A stretch of 14,825 nt of DNA from Holophagaceae bacterium (GCA_025353305.1 JANXQX010000243.1:1-14825), one strand, 5' to 3'; counted from the first letter of the stretch, positions 6,623-14,825 are shown. A program made the numbers and translations. Notes: generated by a model not told the origin, from the letters alone.

Positions 6623-7243
6623 ATGGAAAATCTGGACCTGGGAGATCCTGGCCTAAAGTGGACCCGCATCGGACCGCCGGATCTGGACCTGTCAGAAGCG
6701 CCCACTGGTCTGGATGAGGCCTTTGGCCGCGGAGGCGTTCATCGCCGGGGCCAGGTGGTGCTTCGGCCCTACCGGCGGGGCGGGGCTGTCCGCCATGTGA
6801 ATGAGCGCACCTATGTGAACAGCGCGCGGTTCCAGGAGGAAGCCGACATTCATCGGGCGCTTTGGGAAAACGGCTTTCCCACGGTGGAGCCATTGGGGTT
6901 TGCGTTCCGCCCCAATTCATGGGGAGTGGAAGGCATCTATTTCACACGTCACGTTAAGGCGTTGCCTTGGGCAAGTGCCTTTGACCGCACCGCTGAGCTT
7001 TTACCCCAATTGGAAAGACTGATCGATTCACTTTCCGATTGGGGCCTGCTCGCGCCGGATCTCAATGCCACCAACTTCATCATTGACGAAGAGGGTTCCC
7101 TTCTGGCCCTGGACTGGGACCGGGCGGACTGGTCCGAGCCAGGGAAGGCGGTTCGGGACGCGTATTGGCACCGATTGGATCGCAGCCTTGACCGGTTGAA
7201 CGCGCCATTGGAAATTCGAGCCATGGTGCAGAACTTGGCCTAG
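6623..7243 (+). CDS. Kdo/LPS-kinase-like small-molecule kinase
   Basis: 206 residues from the ATG at 6623. An ATG at 6599 (214 residues) is also possible and neither has a clear SD, so the start is uncertain. The fold resembles the KdkA/lipopolysaccharide kinase family (PF06293), which phosphorylates the 3-deoxy-octulosonate of lipid A. Diagnostic parts are LRPYRRGGAVRHVNE (residues about 47-61) with the RRGG signature, the helix glutamate in QEEADIHRAL near E73, the catalytic loop PDLNATN with D146 and N151, and the metal-binding D164 in LDWDRAD. The residue two before D146 is alanine where KdkA-type proteins usually have histidine. About 190-230 residues is normal for the family. It is a cytoplasmic enzyme acting at the inner membrane face. 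The histidine kinase gene starts 35 bases downstream on the same strand, so co-transcription is likely. Confidence 0.75.
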   Translation: MENLDLGDPGLKWTRIGPPDLDLSEAPTGLDEAFGRGGVHRRGQVVLRPYRRGGAVRHVNERTYVNSARFQEEADIHRALWENGFPTVEPLGFAFRPNSWGVEGIYFTRHVKALPWASAFDRTAELLPQLERLIDSLSDWGLLAPDLNATNFIIDEEGSLLALDWDRADWSEPGKAVRDAYWHRLDRSLDRLNAPLEIRAMVQNLA

Positions 7244-7246
7244 TAA

Positions 7247-7265
7247 AGATCTGCCCGGTAGATCT
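7247..7265. repeat. AGATCT pair forming a small hairpin
   Basis: AGATCT occurs at 7247-7252 and 7260-7265, separated by 7 bases. Each is self-complementary, so the pair can fold as a 6-base-pair hairpin. The second copy lies within the 10-base palindrome GTAGATCTAC (7258-7267). It sits between the Kdo-kinase-like stop and the start of the histidine kinase, and could act as a weak attenuator or be chance. Confidence 0.35.
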
Positions 7266-7278
7266 ACTCTAAGGCTCG

Positions 7279-10011
7279 ATGAAACCCAGCTGGCGAGTTC
7301 TTGTTTTCCAGATGCTTCTGATCGCAGCGGTCTATCCGTTGGCGGCCAAGTGTTCCTACATGATGACTTTCCCCGGCAGCCGCGACACGGCGCTGTGGCT
7401 GCCCAAGGGCGTGGCTTTGGCGGTGTTGCTCATCGGCGGGGCGAGACTGTGGCCGGGCGTATTCATCGGGGCGTTGATCACGGTCATGATGAACACCTCC
7501 AAGTCTTCCGGTTGGGTGTATCTTGGCGTCGCCACGGCGAACATCATCGAAATCTACTTGGGTTACTGGTTGATGATGAAAGCCGGCTTTGACCTGGGCA
7601 TGAACCGATTGAGGGATGTGGTGCTGCTCGTGTTTTTTGGCGGGTTGGTCTCCTCCGCGGTGGGGGGCGTGCTTGGAGCAAGCACCTTTGCCTTGGCCGA
7701 CATGCTTCCGTGGAGCGCCATTTTTCCTTTCTTAGGCCGTTGGTGGCTTGGGGAAGCCACCAGCGCTTTGCTGATGACCCCGATTCTGCTCATGGCGGTG
7801 AAACCCTTATCCAAGACTTCCCGGGCAGAGATTGCTGAGTTCGTAACGATGATGGCGACACTCAGCGTCATCTCCTTTTTCGTTTTCTCCCATGGATTGG
7901 GATTCAGCGCCGAACGCTATAGATTGCCCTTCCTTGTCTACCCGGCGGTGGTTTGGGCCTGTTTGCGCTTTGGCCAGCGGGGTTCGATTTTTGCAGTCAC
8001 GCTGGTCGCAGCCTTCGCGATTCCCGCCACCATCAGCGGCCTCGGGCCGCTGGTCGCCGGGGCTGGAAACCCTTCCATGGTCCTGTTGCGGACTTTTCTC
8101 ACGGTGCTCGCCCTGACTTCCATGGTGCTCAGCGCGGTGCTTTCGGAAAGGGATGTGGCGGAAGCCACCGCAGGGGAGTCAGAAGGCCGCTTCCGCATGG
8201 TCACGGAAACCCTTGGCGTGCCCATTGTGATCATCGGGTATCCTGAGCCAGAAATTCTCTATGCGAATCAGCTCATGGCAGAGTTGGTTGGCCGGAAAAA
8301 GGAAGATCTCATCGGGCTTCCATCCCTTTCTTTCTACAAGCACCCCGGGGATCGGGAGACGGTCGTAGCCAGCCTTCTCAGAGATGGGCATGTGGATAAA
8401 ATGGAGTTGGAAGTACAGGCTTCCGGCGGCCCGAAACTGGTGGAGATAATCTCCAATGTTATCAAATTCGACGGCAAGACCGCTTTTCTGACGGCCTTTT
8501 ACGATCTGACCGAACGAAAGAAGGCGGAGCAGGCGCTCCAGGACAGCGAGGGCCGGTTCAGGGCGATGAGCGAAGGCACGACCGATGGTGTATTGATGAA
8601 TGAAAACGGTCTCATCATCGACGCCAATCATTCCGTTGCCAGGATGTGGGGCGGTCCCATCCAGGATCTGATCGGTCTCCCCGCGCTCAGCCTGGTGGCG
8701 GAGAAGGACCAGGCCAAACTCACAGAAAAGGTGCGACTGGCCAGCGATGCGCCCTATGAAATATCGGCCCTGCGCAAAGACGGCAGTAGTTTTCCGGCGG
8801 AGATTTCGGGGAGCTCCGTGATGTACCTGGGACGGCCCGTGCGGGTCGCCTCCATTCGGGATCTGACAGAGAGAAAGCAATCCGAGGAAGCCCTTCGCGA
8901 GAGTGAGAACCGCTACGCATTGGTCGCCCAAGGCTCTAATGACGGCATATGGGATGTGAACCTGCTGACAGGAGATGTTTATTTTTCTGAGCGGATGAGA
9001 TCCATCCTTGGTTTGCCTCCCGGATCGCCCACCCCGAATTATGGTTTCTGGGGCAAGTGGGCCCATCCAGACGATCAGGAATCCATCAATCAGGCAATCT
9101 ACGAGCATGTCAAGCATCACCAGCCATTTGATATCGAGTTCCGGATCAAGATGCCCGGTGGTGAATACCGGTGGTTCCGCTCCCGCGGGCAGGCCACCTG
9201 GAACGATGAAGACTGGGCCACACGCATGGCGGGCTCTCTGAGTGATGTGACCTCCCGCAAGGTGGCGGAAAAGGAACTGCTGGCCGCCAAGAACGCGGCT
9301 GAGGCGGGATCGCGCGCCAAGAGTGAATTCCTCGCCGTGATGAGCCATGAGATCCGGACGCCGATGAACGCGATCATCGGCATGAACTACCTGCTCCAGC
9401 AATCAAGCCTGGATGAAGACCAGACCGAATTGGCCCAAACCGTGGGCAGCTCGGCCCAAGGCTTGATGGTCCTGATCAACAACATTCTCGATATTTCCAG
9501 GATCGAGGCTGGCCAGATGGAACTGGAGGAGATGCCCTTCGATGTGCGGAAGGTTGGTGACGAAGTTAGAAAACTGTTTACGTCCCAGGCCGCGGAAAAG
9601 GGTTTGGCTTTCTCGGTGGATCTCGATGAGGCCATGCCACCCCTCTTCATGGGTGATCCCCAGCGATTTCGCCAGGTGCTGGTGAACCTGGTCGGGAATG
9701 GCCTGAAATTCACGGAGCGTGGAGCTGTGAGGCTGCACGTGGGATACAACGCCGTAGCGCATGGTCTGGAAGCCACGATCGAGGACACCGGCATCGGGAT
9801 TCCAGAAGAAAAACTCGGAAATCTGTTCGATAAATTCACCCAGGTCGACACCTCCATAACACGACGTTTTGGTGGAACAGGCCTGGGGCTAACTATCACA
9901 AAAACCCTGGTGGAGTTGATGGGTGGCACCATCCAGGTGGAGAGTTCCTACTTGGAGGGCTCGATCTTCAGGATTTCCATTCCCTGGCGCCTGCCGGTGG
10001 ACAAGCCATAG
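7279..10011 (+). CDS. MASE1-PAS-PAS-PAS sensor histidine kinase
   Basis: 910 residues. Residues about 10-290 form a MASE1-type membrane sensor with about eight to ten hydrophobic helices and the conserved LWLPKGVALAVLLIGG segment. Three PAS units follow: about 301-415, 422-533 and 541-662, the last typical of PAS_3 with HPDD and RWFRSRG. The first two end in DLTERK and the third in DVTSRK, the usual PAC-to-next-domain boundary. HisKA has phosphoacceptor H690 in MSHEIRTPMNAIIGM. The ATPase domain shows an N box (N803, N807), DTGIGI at 836-841, LFDKFTQVD at 849-857 and GGTGLGLT at 865-872. The N box reads NGLKF where NAxKF is usual, a mild change. No receiver or HPT domain, so it needs a separate response regulator, which is not in the window. 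Signal unknown; MASE1 and PAS domains suggest a membrane-associated or redox cue. The ATG at 7279 has AAGG close upstream. Confidence 0.95.
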   Translation: MKPSWRVLVFQMLLIAAVYPLAAKCSYMMTFPGSRDTALWLPKGVALAVLLIGGARLWPGVFIGALITVMMNTSKSSGWVYLGVATANIIEIYLGYWLMMKAGFDLGMNRLRDVVLLVFFGGLVSSAVGGVLGASTFALADMLPWSAIFPFLGRWWLGEATSALLMTPILLMAVKPLSKTSRAEIAEFVTMMATLSVISFFVFSHGLGFSAERYRLPFLVYPAVVWACLRFGQRGSIFAVTLVAAFAIPATISGLGPLVAGAGNPSMVLLRTFLTVLALTSMVLSAVLSERDVAEATAGESEGRFRMVTETLGVPIVIIGYPEPEILYANQLMAELVGRKKEDLIGLPSLSFYKHPGDRETVVASLLRDGHVDKMELEVQASGGPKLVEIISNVIKFDGKTAFLTAFYDLTERKKAEQALQDSEGRFRAMSEGTTDGVLMNENGLIIDANHSVARMWGGPIQDLIGLPALSLVAEKDQAKLTEKVRLASDAPYEISALRKDGSSFPAEISGSSVMYLGRPVRVASIRDLTERKQSEEALRESENRYALVAQGSNDGIWDVNLLTGDVYFSERMRSILGLPPGSPTPNYGFWGKWAHPDDQESINQAIYEHVKHHQPFDIEFRIKMPGGEYRWFRSRGQATWNDEDWATRMAGSLSDVTSRKVAEKELLAAKNAAEAGSRAKSEFLAVMSHEIRTPMNAIIGMNYLLQQSSLDEDQTELAQTVGSSAQGLMVLINNILDISRIEAGQMELEEMPFDVRKVGDEVRKLFTSQAAEKGLAFSVDLDEAMPPLFMGDPQRFRQVLVNLVGNGLKFTERGAVRLHVGYNAVAHGLEATIEDTGIGIPEEKLGNLFDKFTQVDTSITRRFGGTGLGLTITKTLVELMGGTIQVESSYLEGSIFRISIPWRLPVDKP

Positions 10012-10154
10012 GCAGTGCAGGGCCTCCAGGGATGCAAATCCTTCGTGGAACCGATAAGATTTTTTCGGTTTCCGGTTGAAGATTCTTCCGGGAGGGGGAC
10101 CCAAATCTACAATCAAAAATCAACATTCGAAAAATGGAATAACTGACTTCAGGT
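10012..10154. other. Convergent spacer with A-rich low-complexity run
   Basis: 143 bases between the histidine kinase and the tryptophan-rich gene. AACCGA (10049-10054) and TCGGTT (10065-10070) can form a 6-base-pair hairpin with an AT-rich loop, a weak terminator candidate. Positions 10103-10135 are an A-rich degenerate repeat with AATCTAC, AATCAAAA and ATCAACATT-type units, unlike the surrounding composition. No gene seen. Confidence 0.4.
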
Positions 10155-12326
10155 TCATTGCCCCGGTGGCTTTCGCAGCGTCAGCTCCCTGTACTTGGTC
10201 CGGAGCAGCTTCGCCGTGGCGGCCTGTCCTTGGGCTTGCAGGGAGTCTTCAAGGAAGGAAAGCCAGATATCAAGTTCATTGACCAGGAGCGAATCGAGCT
10301 GAGGGATGGCGGGGTGAATGGGGCGTGCCTGCTCCACCAGTGCGTCCCAATTGTCTTGGGAGAAACGCTGCAAAGCCTTCCAATCACCCCGGTTCCTGAG
10401 TTGCCTGGCGATGAGTTGCGCCGCATCGAAGCGGAGCCTGGGCCACGGCTCCAAGGAGGCAGCCAACTCCAGGGCAGTGGGCTTGCGAGGAGTCAACTCC
10501 GACCAGGCGATCCAGGCCTTCCAGGCTCCCAGGTCCGAGGGCCAATGACGAAGTTTTTCTTCGAGTTTTGGAAGGACCCGCTGCGCAGCGAAGGTCCAGG
10601 CTTCCGCCGATGGTGACCAAGTGCCATCACGCGCGACAGGCAGCAGCGCCGCTTCGGCATCCAGCCGGAATTCCGCTTCGAGCCGCGGTTGGGGCAGCCG
10701 ATTGCGCAACAACTGGAAGCGCTCGATATGTGCCTCTTTCTGCTCGGGGTGCTGCGAGAGAAAAAGGGTGAGGACTTCCAGCCGGGGGACGCCAAGGCTG
10801 CGCAGACGCCCTTGGATGTAGGCGGGATCCGGCGCAGTGGTTCCGCTGGCATTGAGGTTGCGGCCCTGGAACAGGAACCAGCGGGGTTTCGCATCAAGCC
10901 CGAAGTCCTCCCGCACACGCATCAGTTGATCCTTCGAGATGGAGGTCCAGCGCAGGTCTCCGGGTCCCCAGGCATCCAGTGCGAAGGAATCGTGCAAAGC
11001 TTTCCAGCCTTTTTGCAAAGCGTGGTCATTCTGCGAATCCAGGGCCAGAGACGGCACCGGAAACAGCGTCTGGTTCTGGGGCAGCGGCGGATCTTCAAGC
11101 GGTGCGGAGCGCAACGCCTTATCCCAGCTTTCCGGCAGCCAATCCCGATCAATGCGCCGGAGATAGGCATGCAGATTTGATTTCTCCCAGTCCTTGCCCC
11201 ACAAGCGATGCAGATCTTCGATCCAGACCAGGCCATCGCTTTCCGCTTTCAGTTGAACGAGGGCTTCGAGGCCAGGCAGGCCCCAGTCCTGGATGCGTTG
11301 CAGACGCTCTCCGCGCCATGCGGCCTCTGATCCGATTCCCGCTGGAAAAGGCGCTTGCAGTTGATTGCGGCAATAGGCGAGCAGAATCCGCAGATCCCCG
11401 CGGGCTCTCAGCAGAGGCAATACCGCGCGCTGACCTGCGGGAGGAGGCCAGGGATCGCCTTCGGGCACAGCGAAAAGGGACGGCGTGAATTCGCTGGCTT
11501 CGGCGGGAAGGCGCCTGGCCACTTGGGACCAGACCGCCCACAATCCTTCGCTTTGCGGCGTGCGATGCAATTCCTGAATAAGATCTCCGAGCAGTGGGCG
11601 GAGCGCCTCCTTCATGCCTTCGCTGGGCGTGTTCGGGGCCAGGGACAAGGCACCAGGTAATCCAGCCCAACGTTCATATCCTTTGTGGCGGCGCAGGCCA
11701 CCGAGAGCCTTGATCCATTCCTTTTCGGATTGCTCCTTCAAGGCAAGCAGCAATGGATCCGGAAGTGGGGTCTCCCAAACCCACCATGGCAGCGGTTTAT
11801 CAGCATCCGCCTTGAGCAGCGCATCCAGGAAAAGCAGCCAGCGACCCGCATCCAGAAACGCATCGCCCCAGGCCTCCCCAGGACCATCCTTGCCTTTCAA
11901 AATATCGGCGAAGCGCGCTCCGCGACTCTTCCATCCGCTCTTCAATATGGGCCCTTCCAGGGCCGAGCCCGTGGGCACTCCAGCACCCGTGGCGGCCACA
12001 TTCCCATCGGGCGAAAGCATTGCCCAATCTACGTCTGGGCCCCATTCATTCTGCAGCCAAAACGCGGAAAGCTCCTTCTCCGAAAAGGGATTCAAGTCTA
12101 GTTCTCCAGAGGCAAGCAGCCTCAGGATCGGCTCGGTTCTCAGTGCCGCCTCATTCACCGGCACCCGCGCCAGAACCCGCCACTTGGGCCAGGGATATTG
12201 CTCTGTGCGGTGGTTCTCCAACATCCGTTCCCACGGCCCCGGCAAGTCGCGGGGATCCGGCGGAACGGTTTGGACCAAAGCAGGAACCGCCAGTAGCAGG
12301 GGCAGCAGATGAACTCCAGGGGACAT
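10155..12326 (-). CDS. Tryptophan-rich exported protein of unknown family
   Basis: 723 residues from the ATG at 12326. The longer frame back to 12422 runs through repeat DNA and is rejected. The N-terminus (MSPGVHLLPLLLAVPALVQT) is hydrophobic and signal-like, though it lacks a positive charge and a clear A-x-A cleavage site. By my hand count about 38 tryptophans are present (roughly 5%, several times the usual content), spread along the whole chain and often in W-x(2-4)-W spacing. The last 200 residues (AWKAWIAWSELTPRK, then LIARQLRNRGDWKALQRF) look like alpha-helical repeats of TPR or HAT style. No catalytic motif, transmembrane segment or cysteine pair stands out; it may be a helical scaffold in the periplasm. 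I do not recognise the family. It lies downstream of the M16 peptidase on the same strand, separated by 143 bases including a G-rich repeat. Confidence 0.8.
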   Translation of the reverse strand: MSPGVHLLPLLLAVPALVQTVPPDPRDLPGPWERMLENHRTEQYPWPKWRVLARVPVNEAALRTEPILRLLASGELDLNPFSEKELSAFWLQNEWGPDVDWAMLSPDGNVAATGAGVPTGSALEGPILKSGWKSRGARFADILKGKDGPGEAWGDAFLDAGRWLLFLDALLKADADKPLPWWVWETPLPDPLLLALKEQSEKEWIKALGGLRRHKGYERWAGLPGALSLAPNTPSEGMKEALRPLLGDLIQELHRTPQSEGLWAVWSQVARRLPAEASEFTPSLFAVPEGDPWPPPAGQRAVLPLLRARGDLRILLAYCRNQLQAPFPAGIGSEAAWRGERLQRIQDWGLPGLEALVQLKAESDGLVWIEDLHRLWGKDWEKSNLHAYLRRIDRDWLPESWDKALRSAPLEDPPLPQNQTLFPVPSLALDSQNDHALQKGWKALHDSFALDAWGPGDLRWTSISKDQLMRVREDFGLDAKPRWFLFQGRNLNASGTTAPDPAYIQGRLRSLGVPRLEVLTLFLSQHPEQKEAHIERFQLLRNRLPQPRLEAEFRLDAEAALLPVARDGTWSPSAEAWTFAAQRVLPKLEEKLRHWPSDLGAWKAWIAWSELTPRKPTALELAASLEPWPRLRFDAAQLIARQLRNRGDWKALQRFSQDNWDALVEQARPIHPAIPQLDSLLVNELDIWLSFLEDSLQAQGQAATAKLLRTKYRELTLRKPPGQ

Positions 12327-12368
12327 CCAATATTGCCCTGGATCGCGCCGAGGTTCCTTGCTAAGACA

Positions 12369-12455
12369 GGCTGGGGGCCGTGGGCTGTAGGCTGTGGGCA
12401 TTGGGCGTTGGGAATAAGCCATTGGGCCCTAGACCCTAGAGCCTCGACCCTCGAC
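12369..12455. repeat. G-rich/C-rich degenerate intergenic repeat, possible G-quadruplex
   Basis: Between the two minus-strand genes lies a low-complexity stretch with recurring GCTGTGGGC- and TTGGGC-like units, then CCTAGACCCTAGAG/CCTCGACCC units. On the plus strand, G-tracts at 12373-12377, 12382-12384, 12396-12398, 12403-12405 and 12410-12412 are separated by loops of 4, 11, 4 and 4 bases, fitting a loose G-quadruplex pattern. The plus strand is the template for the flanking genes. I recall similar GGCTGTGGGC-like tracts between genes of environmental bacteria, suggesting a dispersed family. Confidence 0.65.
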
Positions 12456-12469
12456 TTCAATCCTCGGCC

Positions 12470-14825
12470 CTACTTAAAGGTTTCTTCCAGCGTCGCCTTG
12501 GTGATGTTCTTCGGATCCACATCCATTTTGAATTTGGAAATGGCCAGATCTTCGTCTTTCAACTGGGGCTTGGGCGCGGTGTAGGCGGGGATCGGGGATG
12601 CGTCAGCCAACAGGTCTTTTGTGAATTGATCCGCGTCCTTGGTCACCACGGCGATGTCGAGATTGGTGGTGCGCAGATACTTACGGATGGAGCGGTTCAC
12701 ATCATCCTGGAAGAGGGCTTTGAGGCGGGATTTGAATACGTCGGCGTAGGGGCCCATGCCCAGGTAGGCATCGTCCATGTCGTGGCCCAGTTTCTTGGAA
12801 CCGGTGTCGTTCAGGTGATCCAGGAACTTCACGAGCATGGTGCGCGTGGACTGGAAATCCTTTTCAGATATGCCGTTGGTGATGAGTTTTTGCATCTCGA
12901 AAAGCGCGGTCTTGAGGGCGAATGCGCCGTTTTTCGGATCCACTGGGCGGATCCACACCTGCCAGATATTGAACGCGCGCACGACGCCTGGGCTGGGCTG
13001 GAACTGACGGCCACCGTTGGGGAAGGCTTCCAGATAAGTGTAGTCGCCATAGTTCAGGCCGCGCTCTTCGCGTAGCCGCTGGTAGAGCACGCCGGTGCTG
13101 TTACGGTGCTGGCCCAGGTAGGCCGTGGCCACCCAGAGTGCGGCGAAATCAGGATGGGCGCGGTTCACCCTGGCATCCAGGGGCTTGCCGCCTGCATCCC
13201 GTTCCCGCAAAGGAATGCCGATGGAAATGGCGGTCGACCGGGTTTCCTTGGTGACGATGTGCATATGCGAGCCATCCGTGAGGTGCTCGGGTTCAAACAC
13301 GACCACTCTGGGAGAGTCGGTTTCGGGAAGCCTATTCAGCCCTCTCAGCACGGCCGCTTTGTCTTCGGTGGAGTAGGAACCTGCAAAGCCAAGAGACACG
13401 CGTTTCTTCGTGTAGTAGGCATTCGCAAAGGACTTTACGTCGGCCAGCGAGATGGCCTGGATGCCGCTTGCCGTGCCCAGCACGGGATGGGCATAGGGTT
13501 CGGCGAAGATCCGTGACTCCAGGGCCAGTTTGCCCAGTTCCTCGTCATTGCTGGCTTTGAGCCCAGTATTCAGGGCGTTGAGCTGCTGGGACTTGAGACG
13601 CTGGAAATCCTCATCCTTGAAACCTGCTTCCAATATTTGCTCCATGGCCAGGTCCAGGGCTTCTCCGGCCTTGATTTTGGGAGCTGTGAAGTTGAAAGAC
13701 GTAAGTTCCTTGTCCACCAAGGGACCAAGCCCTGCGCCGGTGGCGGCATAGGCCTTTTCAAGCTCCGCCAGCCCACGGTTCTTGGTGCTGGCGCCAGCGA
13801 TCATGCTGGCCGTCAGCTGTGCCAGGCCTTCCTTTCCGGCGGGATCGTGGATGGAACCCACGCGGAAAGCCATGCGCAGGGTCACCAGGGGTGATGCGGC
13901 GTTGGGTTCTTCCATCACGGCAAGTTTGGGAAGTTCCGCGAGCCTGGTGGCCCGGGCTTCGACACCCTCGAAGGCGCTGTCCAGATTGGCCGGGAAATCA
14001 CCATGGACCAAAGTGGTGATGACCCGGTTGTTGTCCTGAAAGGTAGCCTTCGCGATGCGGGCAAGATCACCGGTGGAGACAGAGTCCCTGAGCACCGCCA
14101 GCTTGTTCACGGCTTCGGGATCGCGGCCGTAGGAGGTCAGCCGCGCGATGATGCCCGCGATGGATTCGGTGGAATCAAGCCTCCGGGCGAAGGCCAGCCG
14201 GGCCTCATTCTTGGCGTCCTGAAGCTTGGCGTTGGAAAAGGGCAGGGCCCGGGCTGCGGCGCAGGCATCCAGGATGAGGTCGCGCACGTAGGCCAGATCT
14301 TCGGGCTTCTTGACGCGGGCGCCGATGGTGAAAAGGTCCGGGTCCTTGGCCTCGCCGCCAAAGGCGAAGAGCTGGTCCACTTTCTGCTCCCGCACCACAA
14401 GCCGTTGATACAACTCGGAACGTGATCCGAAAAGCAGTTCCGAAGCGAGCGAAAGCGCTTCAGAGGTGTTTTCCATAGTGCTGAATTTCGCAGGCGTGTG
14501 GAAACCAACGGTCATGTAGGGCAAGGTGGGGCTGGTCCATGGCAGGCGAACGTCCACGGGCTTGTCGTGGGCCGGTTCGGCCGGAATCGCAGGTGGTTTC
14601 GCGGTGCCGCGTTTCCATCCGCCGAAGTATTTCTCCACCATCGGAAAAACGGCATCGGGCTTCACATCGCCGGTGAGGATCACGGTCACGTTCTCGGGGC
14701 GGTACCAGCGATCGAAGAACTGCCTGGAGTAGGCGAACTGGTTGGGCATGTCCTCGATGTCTTTCAGGAAGCCCATGGTCGTGTGCTTGTAGGTATGGGT
14801 GGTGAAGGCCGCATCGTGCTGCACC
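12470..14825 (-). CDS. M16-type double-module metallopeptidase (N-terminus outside window)
   Basis: 784 or more residues; the start lies beyond the right edge. Two insulinase/pitrilysin-like modules can be seen. The first is entered after its HXXEH zinc motif: YKHTTMGFLKDIEDM and RWYRPENVTVILTGDV are the conserved middle of an M16 domain. The second begins near 13915 with VTLRMAFRVGSIHDPAGKEGLAQLTASMI, where the HXXEH motif of a catalytic module would be Q-L-T-A-S. This module is therefore inactive, as is usual in double-module M16 enzymes. It still carries LYQRLREERGLNYG, the conserved substrate-pocket R/Y segment. Two-domain members are about 900 residues, so roughly 120-150 residues, including a signal peptide and the zinc site, are probably missing. 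The role is degradation of peptides in the periplasm; exact substrate unknown. The stop is TAG at 12470-12472. Confidence 0.92.
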   Translation of the reverse strand, partial: VQHDAAFTTHTYKHTTMGFLKDIEDMPNQFAYSRQFFDRWYRPENVTVILTGDVKPDAVFPMVEKYFGGWKRGTAKPPAIPAEPAHDKPVDVRLPWTSPTLPYMTVGFHTPAKFSTMENTSEALSLASELLFGSRSELYQRLVVREQKVDQLFAFGGEAKDPDLFTIGARVKKPEDLAYVRDLILDACAAARALPFSNAKLQDAKNEARLAFARRLDSTESIAGIIARLTSYGRDPEAVNKLAVLRDSVSTGDLARIAKATFQDNNRVITTLVHGDFPANLDSAFEGVEARATRLAELPKLAVMEEPNAASPLVTLRMAFRVGSIHDPAGKEGLAQLTASMIAGASTKNRGLAELEKAYAATGAGLGPLVDKELTSFNFTAPKIKAGEALDLAMEQILEAGFKDEDFQRLKSQQLNALNTGLKASNDEELGKLALESRIFAEPYAHPVLGTASGIQAISLADVKSFANAYYTKKRVSLGFAGSYSTEDKAAVLRGLNRLPETDSPRVVVFEPEHLTDGSHMHIVTKETRSTAISIGIPLRERDAGGKPLDARVNRAHPDFAALWVATAYLGQHRNSTGVLYQRLREERGLNYGDYTYLEAFPNGGRQFQPSPGVVRAFNIWQVWIRPVDPKNGAFALKTALFEMQKLITNGISEKDFQSTRTMLVKFLDHLNDTGSKKLGHDMDDAYLGMGPYADVFKSRLKALFQDDVNRSIRKYLRTTNLDIAVVTKDADQFTKDLLADASPIPAYTAPKPQLKDEDLAISKFKMDVDPKNITKATLEETFK

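Noticed and set aside
6562..6705. N-terminal extension of the esterase
   Set aside because: It is arginine- and proline-rich, lies antisense to the Kdo-kinase-like gene, and would bury the signal peptide; the ATG at 6561 has a good SD.
8179..9402. 407-residue minus-strand frame inside the histidine kinase
   Set aside because: Antisense to clear PAS and HisKA coding sequence; it is a GC-rich shadow frame with no family resemblance.
10049..10070. AACCGA/TCGGTT hairpin as terminator of the histidine kinase
   Set aside because: Only 6 base pairs with a 10-base loop and no following U-run; too weak to call as a terminator.
12327..12422. N-terminal extension of the tryptophan-rich gene
   Set aside because: The extra 32 codons translate repeat DNA (12369-12422), are proline- and arginine-rich, and precede a better start with a signal-like sequence at 12326.

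Overview
The window is GC-rich, gene-dense bacterial chromosome from a Gram-negative organism. Signs of this are a periplasmic octaheme c-type cytochrome, a Kdo/LPS-kinase-like protein and several Sec-type signal peptides. My best guess is an Acidobacteriota bacterium of the Holophagae/Geothrix type, based on general protein flavour and gene mix. No marker gene is present, so this remains inference. I see no rRNA, tRNA, CRISPR array, transposase or phage gene.

Layout. Positions 1-121 are an edge fragment with no gene I can define. On the minus strand, an FHA-domain protein (900-1337) is followed 7 bases later by an unrecognised protein with faint uracil-DNA-glycosylase resemblance (122-892), probably as a translationally coupled pair. 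Divergent from it is a 3-ketoacyl-CoA/acetyl-CoA thiolase (1386-2564, +). The thiolase converges on a secreted eight-heme cytochrome of the hydroxylamine-oxidoreductase family (2684-4051, -), with an A-rich inverted repeat between the two. The cytochrome is divergent from a protein built of SCP2-like repeats (4216-5430, +); the shared 164-base spacer holds a perfect 14-base palindrome inside a plausible promoter. A secreted esterase D-type alpha/beta hydrolase (5665-6561, -) is divergent from a Kdo-kinase-like protein (about 6623-7243, +). The latter is followed at 35 bases by a MASE1-PAS-PAS-PAS histidine kinase (7279-10011, +). The right end carries two minus-strand genes: a very tryptophan-rich exported protein of unknown family (10155-12326) and an M16-type double-module metallopeptidase cut by the window edge (12470-14825).

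How the genes relate. No single pathway spans the window; it is a series of one- or two-gene units. The FHA/122-892 pair and the Kdo-kinase-like/histidine-kinase pair are the likeliest operons. The cytochrome suggests periplasmic redox chemistry on a nitrogen compound, but no quinol-oxidising partner, haem-lyase or nitrogen gene lies beside it. The histidine kinase has no response regulator in the window.

The most unusual items are the orphan octaheme cytochrome with a candidate P460-type tyrosine and its palindromic putative operator, the four-unit SCP2-like protein, the roughly 5% tryptophan exported protein, and three kinds of low-complexity intergenic repeats at gene ends.
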